From assembly GCA_020345805.1 (NCBI GenBank), contig CP070772.1, forward strand, positions 3,732,036 through 3,764,116: a stretch of 32,081 nt of DNA, in the 5' to 3' direction. The position numbers were made by a program, and so were the translations under genes. This document shows, in pieces, positions 23,100-30,872 of this stretch (within the stretch, counting starts at the first letter, position 1; each line of letters begins with the position of its first letter). Source of the DNA: Phycisphaerales bacterium (GTDB lineage: Bacteria > Planctomycetota > Phycisphaerae > Phycisphaerales > SM1A02). A model generated the notes under the pieces. The model saw only the letters and a list, made by a program, of their open reading frames with translations. It did not search any database and was not told where the DNA came from.

Positions 23100-24527
23100 T
23101 CATGCGTTGGCCGAGAAACAATGACGCTCGCCCGCGCGATAGGCATCGGGCTGGAGATAGGCGTCGAAGGCCGCGGCCACGTTGCGCATCAGCACCCGCC
23201 CCAGCGGGAAGGTCACGTCGATCGTGCCGTCTTCGTTGCACGCCACCAGCCCGTCCGTTTCCAGTTCCCTCATCACCGTCAGCTCGCGGCCGAAGTAGTC
23301 CCCGAAATCGATGTCGAATCGCCGCTCGATCACTTCAGGCACGATCCGCCCGCCGCAGTAGATCTGGGTGAGCACGGCCTGGCGGATGCAATCGTCCTCG
23401 CTGAAATCGCGGGCCCGGGCGATGGGCGAGGGCCGTTCCCGCATCACCTGCACATAGCCGTCCGGATCCCGCACGTTCTGGAGGAACCCGACCTGCAGGA
23501 GATGACTGATGGCCGAGGCGCCTGCCCCGAGCAGGTCCAGCCCCGCCCCGGTGGTCATGCCCTGAAAGTTGCGCTGCAGCGTGCCGTCCTTCGCGGCTTC
23601 GGCCAGCATCTCCTCCGGCTTTGCGAAATGGTCCAGGCCGATGAAGTCGTAACCGGCGGCGGTGAACATCTCCACTCCCAGCATGAACATCGCCAGCTTC
23701 GTTTCCGAGTCCGGCATCTGGTCGTGGTGAATCGCCCGCTGGGTGGCGATCTTGTCAGGAATCTGGGCGTAGTGGTAATAGGCCACGCGATCCGGAGCCA
23801 GCTCGATGCACTTGTCGAGCGTGTCGCGAATGGTGTCCAGGGTCTGGTACGGCAGGCCGTAGATCAGGTCGAAGTTGATGCTCTCAAAACCCGCCGTCCG
23901 GCAGGATGCGACGGTCCGGCGAACCATCTCAAACGGCTGGATGCGCCGCACGTGCTTCTGCACGGTGGCGTTGAAATCCTGCACCCCCAGAGAAATGCGA
24001 TTGAAACCCAGGCGGCTGAGCAGTCGCAGAGTGTGTTCGCTGACCACCCGCGGATCGACCTCGATGGAGATCTCCGCATCCTCGGCGAGATCGAACGCCT
24101 CTTTCGTCGCGTCGATCAGGCGCTCCATCTCGGAATCGGAGAGATAAGTCGGAGTCCCGCCACCCCAGTGAATCTGCCGGAGCCAGCGGTCGAGACCGTA
24201 GCTTTCCCCAAGCTGGCCGATCTCTCGGAGCAGGGCTTCAAGATACGCCTCGACCCTGCCCGCGGCCCCCGGGGCGGTCTTGCGGAGGGTCAGCCGCGAA
24301 CACGCACAGAACTTGCACATCGATTCACAGAACGGGATGTGCACGTACAGCGACAGGTCCACGGGCTCGGCGCGCAGGGCCATGCGCTGTCTCATCAGGG
24401 CCGCGTCCTCCTCCTGGGCATCGCGCCACCACGTCGGCATGGGGTATGAGACGTGACGCGGCAGGGACAGCCCCGCATAACGCCGGAACACTTCCTGGTC
24501 CATCGCGGTCAGTTTCGTGCTGATCAT
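23100..24527 (-). CDS. hemN: Oxygen-independent coproporphyrinogen III oxidase (radical SAM)
   Basis: HemN decarboxylates two propionates of coproporphyrinogen III to the vinyl groups of protoporphyrinogen IX, using two SAM molecules and a 4Fe-4S cluster. The product has 475 residues, close to the 457 of E. coli HemN. The cluster motif is complete, including the fourth cysteine typical of true HemN: C67-ESM-C71-KF-C74-A-C76 after YVHIPF. IHWGGGTPTYLS is the SAM-binding glycine-rich motif. EVDPRVVSEHTL, LGVQDFNATVQKHVRRIQP and NFDLIYGLPYQT are specific to the family and distinguish it from HemW. The C-terminal HemN domain is present. Its ATG overlaps the stop of the upstream hemH/hemA gene (ATGA at 24524-24527, minus strand). 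No oxygen-dependent HemF is seen nearby. Confidence 0.96.
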   Translation of the reverse strand: MISTKLTAMDQEVFRRYAGLSLPRHVSYPMPTWWRDAQEEDAALMRQRMALRAEPVDLSLYVHIPFCESMCKFCACSRLTLRKTAPGAAGRVEAYLEALLREIGQLGESYGLDRWLRQIHWGGGTPTYLSDSEMERLIDATKEAFDLAEDAEISIEVDPRVVSEHTLRLLSRLGFNRISLGVQDFNATVQKHVRRIQPFEMVRRTVASCRTAGFESINFDLIYGLPYQTLDTIRDTLDKCIELAPDRVAYYHYAQIPDKIATQRAIHHDQMPDSETKLAMFMLGVEMFTAAGYDFIGLDHFAKPEEMLAEAAKDGTLQRNFQGMTTGAGLDLLGAGASAISHLLQVGFLQNVRDPDGYVQVMRERPSPIARARDFSEDDCIRQAVLTQIYCGGRIVPEVIERRFDIDFGDYFGRELTVMRELETDGLVACNEDGTIDVTFPLGRVLMRNVAAAFDAYLQPDAYRAGERHCFSANA

Positions 24528-26848
24528 GACGCGGTCCTTTCGGGGATCGAGTCCTTGAAGAGAATGTCCCGCAGTTCGCAGGCGGTTCGGCAGGCGCGGC
24601 AGTGCCCGTTGGAGTACTTTTCCGGGCCGCAGGCCGAATCCGGCTCTTCGGCGTTGAGCCGGCGGTGAATCCAGGTCGCGGCCATGATCGCCGCGTCCGT
24701 GAATGCCGGGCAGTCGCACAGGGCATCGGAGAATCCCGCCACCTCTTCTTCCAGACTCCTTGCGTCCACCAGACACACGCCGGTGATCGACTCCAGGTTC
24801 TTGGTGGATCCGAAGGTGTTGAAGTCCACGGCAACCAGAGACCGCTCGGTGAAATCTCGGGCGGACCTGATTTGCGCCGCATCGAGGATCGGGGTGCGGC
24901 TGTCGGAGGTGAAGAAGACGACATCCGCCTGCGAGATCGCCTCGATCACCCGCTTATCGTCGTAGTTGTCCACCCGCAGGCGGGTACCGTTGCCCACGGC
25001 CTTGCGCAGCCGCTTGAGCTGGGCGCCCTTGCAGCGGGAGCGATACACGACCGTCAATTGACGCTCAGGCACGATGCACTGATCGCGGAGCGTGTGGAGC
25101 ACCGAGCTGGCGGTGGCGGATCCGCCGATGATCACGCAGTTGGCCTCGGGCCAGGGGAGGGTGAGGAACGGCTCCACGCCGCGCAGGGCCACGCCGCAGT
25201 ATTCCTGCCGTAGCCGGCCCCAGGACGTGTGGCGCCGCATGTCCTCCTGCGTGGTCAGCACCTCGTCGAGAATCCGTCGCATGCGGGGGCCGGCCGTGTG
25301 GCAGCGCTCGGCGATCCGCTCGGCGATCCGGAGTTGTCCGGCCACGTCCGCATCGCCGGGCAGGCCGCTGTTGAGCCCCGCCGCCGTCCGCTGCAGATGA
25401 AGGCGGGCATCTTCGCCGTGCAGGATGTTGACCGGCAGCTCATCCACCTGCGCACCGATCACCCTGTGGGCCGCCCGGGCCAGCGCTTGATCGGCCTCCC
25501 CCGACCTTGGGTCCAGGGCGAGCCAGCCGTAGAACTCGAAGCGGTTGCAGGTGTTCCACAGCCAGCACTCGCTGAAGGTGTCGGAATCCGCCAGCTTGCG
25601 GAGCAGCTCGGCCACCTCCTCGTGCGGCTTCTTCACGCATTTCAACTGGTCGCGATCGACGTGGCGGAGCGACGGCCCATGATTCAGGCCCAACCGCCCC
25701 GGGAGGGAAACGCCGATCATCACCAGCCGGCGGATGTCGAAATCGTCCTCCGTCTCCGCCGGCGCCGGAGTGACGAGCATGGAAGGGGCGGAGTGCCCGT
25801 TGAGTATCGGCTTGGGGCCGCGCAGGGCGAGTGTGGCCAGTGACTTGATGAACAGCTCAGAGGAATTGAGGGCCGGGCAGAGATGCAACTCTCCTCCCGC
25901 CGACTCGAAGTCCCGGCGATAACCCATGCCGATCTCTTCCAGCGTCTCGAGGCAGTCGGCGGTGAAGCTGATGGGGCAGACCAGCAGCTTTCGCTCGCCC
26001 TCTTCGGCGAGGCGCCGGATCGTGGCCTCCGTGCTCGGCTCCAGCCAGGCCACCGGCCCGAGCCGGCTCTGATACGAAAGCACCATGCGATCGGCAGACC
26101 AGCCCAGCCGCCGGGTGACCAGCTCGACCGTGCGCTTCACATGGGCCTGGTACGGATCGCCGCGCTGCACGTAGGACTGGGGCATGGAGTGGGCCGAGAA
26201 CAGGAGCAGGGAGTTGGCTGGATGCAGATCGTGGGCCAAGGCGAAGTCGCGAATGAGCGCCGCCTGGGCCTCGATGTACCCGGCATCATCGAACCAGGTA
26301 TTGCGGACCGTGACGTTGAGTTGCCGCCCAAGCCTTCCCAGCTGCGAGTACAGTTCGCGCAGGGCGGTGCCGGTGGTCGGCCCGCTGAATTGCGGATACA
26401 TGGGGATGACCACCAGATCGTCGATCCCCGCCTCGACGATAGCTTCGAGGGTCTCCACGACCGAAGGGCGGCTGTAGCGCATCGCGAAGAACACCCGCCA
26501 GCCGCCGGGCAGGGCTTCACTGAGCGCTTCAACCTGGTCCTCGGTGATCACCTTCAGCGGCGAGCCGCGATCGGTCCAGATCCTCCGGTAGAGCTCGGCG
26601 GACTTTCCCGCCCGGGACAGGGCGATCACCCGACCCAGCGGGCGGTTCATCCAGCGCAGCCGCCGGGGAAGCCTGATCACCTCCGGATCGGCAAGGAACT
26701 GCGCCAGGTATCTTCGAACGGAAGAGGTATCGCAATGATCAGGCGTGCCGACATTCAGCAACAGAACGGCACGCCTGCAGCCGGAAGGCGAGGACGAACC
26801 GTTCTTCGTCGCCCGACCGTTGTGAGGATGGTTCGGTGTCGCAGACAT
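24524..26848 (-). CDS. hemH/hemA: Ferrochelatase / glutamyl-tRNA reductase fusion
   Basis: One uninterrupted frame of 774 residues joins the last and first enzymes of heme synthesis. Residues of about 25-345 are ferrochelatase: AVLLLNVGTPD, FAMRYSRPSV, IPMYPQFSGPTTG, catalytic LLFSAHSMPQSY (His220), SYQSRLGP-x-AWL and CPISFTADCLETLEEI (acidic residues that bind iron or protons). A Pro/Ala-rich linker covers about 346-372. Residues of about 375-710 are glutamyl-tRNA reductase-like: VMIGVSLP, the catalytic-cysteine motif WNTCNRFEFYG (Cys434), HLQRTAAGLNS, then a dinucleotide-fold region and a dimerisation-like end. That second half is divergent: the GEPQI segment reads GDADV, and the GxGxxG loop reads IGGSAT. 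The last 65 residues hold six cysteines, four of them as CX9CX2CX3C. GGAG lies 7 bases before the chosen ATG; a GTG two codons upstream (ending 26854) is possible. The stop overlaps hemN. Confidence 0.9.
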   Translation of the reverse strand: MSATPNHPHNGRATKNGSSSPSGCRRAVLLLNVGTPDHCDTSSVRRYLAQFLADPEVIRLPRRLRWMNRPLGRVIALSRAGKSAELYRRIWTDRGSPLKVITEDQVEALSEALPGGWRVFFAMRYSRPSVVETLEAIVEAGIDDLVVIPMYPQFSGPTTGTALRELYSQLGRLGRQLNVTVRNTWFDDAGYIEAQAALIRDFALAHDLHPANSLLLFSAHSMPQSYVQRGDPYQAHVKRTVELVTRRLGWSADRMVLSYQSRLGPVAWLEPSTEATIRRLAEEGERKLLVCPISFTADCLETLEEIGMGYRRDFESAGGELHLCPALNSSELFIKSLATLALRGPKPILNGHSAPSMLVTPAPAETEDDFDIRRLVMIGVSLPGRLGLNHGPSLRHVDRDQLKCVKKPHEEVAELLRKLADSDTFSECWLWNTCNRFEFYGWLALDPRSGEADQALARAAHRVIGAQVDELPVNILHGEDARLHLQRTAAGLNSGLPGDADVAGQLRIAERIAERCHTAGPRMRRILDEVLTTQEDMRRHTSWGRLRQEYCGVALRGVEPFLTLPWPEANCVIIGGSATASSVLHTLRDQCIVPERQLTVVYRSRCKGAQLKRLRKAVGNGTRLRVDNYDDKRVIEAISQADVVFFTSDSRTPILDAAQIRSARDFTERSLVAVDFNTFGSTKNLESITGVCLVDARSLEEEVAGFSDALCDCPAFTDAAIMAATWIHRRLNAEEPDSACGPEKYSNGHCRACRTACELRDILFKDSIPERTAS

Positions 26849-26999
26849 GGCCACACTCCATAGGTGCGTCGAATGCTTCGATGCTCAGGTCTTCGCGCAG
26901 CGTTGTCGGGAAATACGACCCCGGCGCGATGACCGGCGCGTTGCGCGACATCCCGGTACTTGAATCCTGCAGATTGGTGCCGGGATGTTCGGGGCGCGC

Positions 27000-27530
27000 T
27001 TACGCGGGGGGAGCGCGCGGTATGGAGTGTGTGTATGCTCTGAGGCGCCGGCAAGGTGCCGGGCCGAAGCAGCCGGCCGCCGCCACTGCCGGACGCGGGT
27101 TGGGGCCGGTGAGGGCGGCTCGCAGCAGATCAAGACAGTCTCGGAGTATTCTGGGGGCCCGGCGTACAAGCCGGCGGACCGCCACCCCCGTCACCACCAC
27201 CGCAGTGGCCTGCAACAGCGCCCCTTCATCGACATCCGGAGCGATCACGCCATGGTGGAACACTGCCGCCAGGATGCAGAATGCCACGAACGAGTGCTGG
27301 CGCTTCCGGAGCCGGAGGAAGCCCACGTCCCTGATCTTCAGGATGAAGAACGCCATGGTCAGGACCAGGGCCAGGGCGCTGCTCAGCCGGGTGGGATCGG
27401 CCGATTCCAGGATGATCGACGACCAGACGGTGATGAACGCCGGCACGTGGATGGCCAGAAGCACGCTCCACCACACCCGCGGCAGTGCTGCCAGGGCCAC
27501 CTTGGCGTAATCACTTACAGTGCGGGGCAT
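27000..27530 (-). CDS. Small predicted membrane protein upstream of the heme cluster
   Basis: I do not recognise this protein. The frame is open from 27698, but the ATG at 27530 gives a sensible start (MPRTVSDYAKVALAALPRVWW). The product has 176 residues with about four hydrophobic segments: WSVLLAIHVPAFITVWSSII, LSSALALVLTMAFFIL, FVAFCILAAVFHHGVIA, and a shorter one, ALLQATAVVVTGVAV. Basic residues between them (KIRDVGFLRLRKRQH) suggest a cytoplasmic loop. The tail is basic and low in complexity. It lies 151 bases upstream of the hemH/hemA start on the same strand, so it could be the first gene of that transcript. The paired histidines in the third helix could bind a metal or heme, but this is speculation. 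Confidence 0.55.
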   Translation of the reverse strand: MPRTVSDYAKVALAALPRVWWSVLLAIHVPAFITVWSSIILESADPTRLSSALALVLTMAFFILKIRDVGFLRLRKRQHSFVAFCILAAVFHHGVIAPDVDEGALLQATAVVVTGVAVRRLVRRAPRILRDCLDLLRAALTGPNPRPAVAAAGCFGPAPCRRLRAYTHSIPRAPPA

Positions 27531-28252
27531 TACAATCAATACTACTCCCGCCCGGCCGACATTCCAGTGAAACTTGCTATTCGATGTCGCGTTCACGACC
27601 CGGAACATCTCATCTCCCTGCTCCGCCTCCGGAATCTCTGCGCTCAGGGAGAGCGAATCTCTTGCCAAGAGTGCCGGCAGGGACCGGTTTGCCGGCAAGA
27701 GAGCTCTTTTTTGATCCCTTTGCGGGCCGACAGGGACCGGTTCGAGAGGTTATCGATGCCGCACGCGAGATATCGGCCTCTCGCCGACTGAGATGTTGGT
27801 GTCGGGGCCGGGCGAGTTTCCCAAAACCGGGAATCCGCGGCGGTGCGGCCGAACCATTCGCAGAGCAACAGTCCGCCTTTCTGCCGGCTCGGAAATCTTT
27901 CGAGGCGACGATAACGGACCCCAGGTGAAGGCCGAGGCCCTTGGAGGGCGCGGCGGCGCCACGGCCGTCGCCGGGCAGCCGGGGGCCGAGAAGGCAGAGG
28001 TGGGACCTGACACCCCGCAGGGGCGTGAAGGCGGCTCATCCCGACGGATCGGCAATGGTCGGCGGAGGCCGGTCGCCGCCAAGAGCGTAGGATTTACCAG
28101 ATCTCTGTCCTACCATCACTTCTGGACAGGAGCGTGAGGCTCCGGGTCGAATCAGCGGTGGATGTGGAGGGATAGGCGCCAGGCCGTACAATCACCGCGC
28201 CGCGTGCCGCCGTATCGCGCCGCCACCCAGTCCTTCCAGGGCCTCAGAAGCG
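27531..28252. other. 722-base intergenic region between divergent genes, no gene supported
   Basis: Reading frames here are Arg-, Pro- and Gly-rich and look like GC-driven noise. Two structured spots stand out. CTCTTGCC (27659-27666) pairs with GGCAAGAG (27694-27701), and inside it TGCCGGCA occurs twice (27672-27679 and 27690-27697); T6 follows at 27707-27712. Near the right end, CTGTCC (28105-28110) pairs with GGACAG (28124-28129). TACAAT (28187-28192) could be a -10 element for the response regulator gene at 28253, without a clear -35. Confidence 0.4.
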
Positions 28253-29629
28253 ATGAGTAAAACGATCCTGATCGTCGAAGACGAGCAAGTCCTGCGTGAG
28301 TCTCTGGCCGGTCTCCTGGCCGGCGAGGGCTACGAGGTCATCCAGGCCGGGGACGGCAAGGAGGCCTACGAGGTGATCCTGAACCGACCGGTCGACCTGG
28401 TGCTGAGCGATGTCCGCATGCCGGAGATGGACGGCATGGCGTTGCTCTCGCACCTGAAGAAGTCGATCCCGGAGACGCCGGTGATCATGGTCACGGCCTA
28501 CGGCACGGTGGACAGCGCGGTCAGCGCGATGCGCAGCGGCGCCTGGGATTATCTGCTCAAGCCGGTGCAGCTTGAGGACCTGCTGGTGAAAATCGAGCGG
28601 GCCCTGGAATTCGAGGAGATGTCGCGCGATCAGCGGGTCATCACCGACCAGCTTGCCGCGGAAAGCGCCTTCCATAATCTGGTCAGCGAGGCGCCGAGCA
28701 TGCTCAGCCTGTTCGAACAGGTGCGGAAGCTGTCGGCGGTGACCAGCAACGTGCTGCTGGTGGGAGAGTCCGGAACGGGCAAGGAGCTGTTCGCCCGGGC
28801 CATCCACTACAACGGCGTCACCCGCAAAAAACCCTTCGTCGCGGTGAATTGCGGGGCGATTCCCGACACGCTGATCGAGTCGGAGCTGTTCGGTCACCGC
28901 CGCGGCGCCTTCACCGGAGCGATCCGGGACAAGACTGGCTACTTCGAGGCGGCGACCGGCGGTACCCTCTTCCTCGACGAGATCTCCACGCTTCCCAAGG
29001 GCATTCAGAGTTCCCTGCTTCGCGTGCTGGAGGAGCAGGTGGTGATTCCGGTCGGCGACACGAGACCCCGTCCCATCAACGTGCGGGTCATCGCCGCGTC
29101 GAATCAGGACCTGGAGAAGATGGTCCGGGAGGACGCGTTCCGCGAGGATCTGCTTTACCGGCTCAACGTGGTCAAGCTCACCCTTCCCCCGCTGAGACAG
29201 CGTAAGGGTGACATCCCGCTGCTCGTGCACCACTTCATCGACAAGTTTACGGGCGAGATGAACAAGCCAGCGCTCGGCATCACCAACGGCGCCATGCGCG
29301 CTCTGCTCAACCACGGATGGCGGGGCAATGTCCGTGAACTGGAGAACGTCATCGAGCGCGCGGTGATCTTCGCCGAAGGTCGGACCATCGGCGTGCGGGA
29401 CCTGCCCTTCGGCGACGGCGAACTGGAAGACGACGTCGGCGAGGACCTGAAGGAGGCCCTGCGCCAATTCGAGAGGCAGCACATCATCTACAGCCTCCGC
29501 CGGCACGACTACGACAAAGGCGAGACCGCCAAGCATCTGGGGATCGGGATCTCAAGCCTGTACCGGAAGCTCGAGGAGTTGAGCATTCCCAAGAACATCG
29601 GAACGGAGGAACCTTCGGACGAGGCCTGA
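28253..29629 (+). CDS. NtrC-family sigma-54-dependent response regulator
   Basis: The product has 458 residues in the classical three-domain order. The receiver domain (about 4-115) has the acidic pair ED at 9-10, phosphoacceptor Asp53 in LSDVRMPEMDG, TAYG (Thr81) and Lys103. The AAA+ domain (about 142-378) has Walker A GESGTGKE (171-178), GAFTGA (218-223), the loop that contacts sigma-54, Walker B GGTLFLDE (236-243) and an R-finger region (FREDLLYRLNV). The C-terminal helix-turn-helix (about 425-447, KGETAKHLGIGISSLYRKLEEL) is of Fis type. When phosphorylated it should assemble and remodel sigma-54 RNA polymerase at -24/-12 promoters. The following genes encode a binding protein and sensor components that are probably its input. 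I found no convincing sigma-54 promoter within the cassette. Confidence 0.96.
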   Translation: MSKTILIVEDEQVLRESLAGLLAGEGYEVIQAGDGKEAYEVILNRPVDLVLSDVRMPEMDGMALLSHLKKSIPETPVIMVTAYGTVDSAVSAMRSGAWDYLLKPVQLEDLLVKIERALEFEEMSRDQRVITDQLAAESAFHNLVSEAPSMLSLFEQVRKLSAVTSNVLLVGESGTGKELFARAIHYNGVTRKKPFVAVNCGAIPDTLIESELFGHRRGAFTGAIRDKTGYFEAATGGTLFLDEISTLPKGIQSSLLRVLEEQVVIPVGDTRPRPINVRVIAASNQDLEKMVREDAFREDLLYRLNVVKLTLPPLRQRKGDIPLLVHHFIDKFTGEMNKPALGITNGAMRALLNHGWRGNVRELENVIERAVIFAEGRTIGVRDLPFGDGELEDDVGEDLKEALRQFERQHIIYSLRRHDYDKGETAKHLGIGISSLYRKLEELSIPKNIGTEEPSDEA

Positions 29630-29633
29630 GGCC

Positions 29634-29658
29634 CCACGCCGCACGCCCCCGGGCGTGG
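29634..29658 (+). terminator. Weak hairpin after the response regulator gene
   Basis: CCACGCC (29634-29640) pairs with GGCGTGG (29652-29658) 4 bases after the stop codon. No T-tract follows, so it may only slow or protect the transcript end. Confidence 0.3.
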
Positions 29659-29885
29659 CAGAGTCAGGCGGTCGGCGTCCCGGATCGGCTGACCGTCGTC
29701 CTCCGGTCGGACGGCACCTCCCGAGACCTCGCCGACGTCGTCGACACCGCCGGGGTTTATGGCCATAGTGCCTTCAGTGGGCGCATCCGGACGTCGATGA
29801 CCATCGCAATGCGGTCATTCGGCGCGGGTTTTGTATATCCTGATGAGGATCATGGTGCGGCGGTGCCGCCCGAGGGATGGTGGTG

Positions 29886-30857
29886 ATGAGGACGATCTGG
29901 ATCAGCCTGACCACCTTGCTGGTGCTGCTGGTTCTCTGCCTGCTCTTTTGGCTGGGTCGCCTGCCCGGCGAGGGTGCCAACCCGGATCAGGCCTCGGCGG
30001 AGCAGGAGGGAACGACAAAGCCGACCCTGCGCATCGGACTGATCCCCGAGCGGGACATCTTCGAACAGCGTCGCCGCTATAAAGCGCTGGCGGACTACCT
30101 CTCCGAGAAGCTCCAGCGGGAAGTGGCGCTGGTCACCGAGAACACCTACGAAGGCATCCTGGAGGATTACGCCCAACAGCGTGTCGACGCGGCTTTTCTC
30201 GGGTCGCTCGTCTCCACCCTGGCCATGGACCGTTACGCGGCGCGGCCGACGCTCAAGCCGGTGATGACGGGAGGTGTCGCGGCCTATCGGGGGGTGATCC
30301 TGGTGCGGGAGGACTCACCGATAAGAAGGGTGGAGGACCTGGCCGGCCATTCGATCGCGATGGTGCGGGCAACCACCGCCGGCGATCTGTTTCCGATGTC
30401 CGAATTGATGCAGCGGGGCCTGCTCCGTTCCTCCTCGCCGCCCCAGATTAAATGGGTCGGTACCCACGATGCGGTAATCCGTGAGGTGTGGGCGGGGCGG
30501 GTGGACGCCGGCTCGGCCAAGGATCTGCGACTGGAAGCCTACGAGGCGAGTCATCCGGAGCGGATCTTCCGGCGGCTGGTGGTGAGCGACAGCGTCCCAA
30601 ACAACGCCCTGCTTCTGTCCGCCACGGTCACCGAGGAAGTGGAGGCGGCATTGAGATCCGCGATGTCAGCAATGGCCGACGATCCGGCGGGAAGTGAAGT
30701 GTTGAAGGCTCTCGATGCGCTGCGGTTCGTGCCCTGCGAGGCCTACGAGTACGAAGCGGTATACCGCATGGTTGAAAGTCTCGGTGAGGATTGGAGTCTG
30801 ATTGAGGTGTCCGGTCCGCCCCCGGCCCGTCGGAACGGGCGAACTGGGGAACACTGA
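29886..30857 (+). CDS. Membrane-anchored PhnD-like periplasmic binding protein
   Basis: The product has 323 residues. I chose the ATG at 29886, 9 bases after GAGGG; the ORF also allows 29877. One hydrophobic segment (about 3-24, SLTTLLVLLVLCLLFWLG) without a lipobox acts as an anchor or uncleaved signal. The domain starts LRIGLIPERDIFEQRRRYKALADYL, as in phosphate/phosphite/phosphonate binding proteins (PhnD), followed by DAAFLGSLVSTLA, YRGVILVREDSPIRRVEDLAG (typical SBP segment), a hinge near TTAGDLFPMSELM, VDAGSAKDLRLEAYEA and SDSVPNNALLLSA. No permease or ATPase gene is adjacent, and sensor genes follow 15 bases downstream, so it probably presents a ligand to a sensor rather than to a transporter. 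TATATC near 29834 may be part of its promoter. Confidence 0.85.
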   Translation: MRTIWISLTTLLVLLVLCLLFWLGRLPGEGANPDQASAEQEGTTKPTLRIGLIPERDIFEQRRRYKALADYLSEKLQREVALVTENTYEGILEDYAQQRVDAAFLGSLVSTLAMDRYAARPTLKPVMTGGVAAYRGVILVREDSPIRRVEDLAGHSIAMVRATTAGDLFPMSELMQRGLLRSSSPPQIKWVGTHDAVIREVWAGRVDAGSAKDLRLEAYEASHPERIFRRLVVSDSVPNNALLLSATVTEEVEAALRSAMSAMADDPAGSEVLKALDALRFVPCEAYEYEAVYRMVESLGEDWSLIEVSGPPPARRNGRTGEH

Positions 30858-30872
30858 TCGGACGGGGTCGAT

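Noticed and set aside
26739..26951. 70-codon minus-strand frame starting at 26951, overlapping the start of hemH/hemA
   Set aside because: It overlaps the fused gene in another frame, and after about 35 residues the sequence is only a shifted reading of hemH. HemH starts normally without it.
27793..28137. 114-codon plus-strand frame in the 722-base intergenic region
   Set aside because: It is composed mainly of Gly, Arg, Pro and Ala, with no hydrophobic core, motif or ribosome-binding site, and its start falls in unstructured GC-rich sequence.
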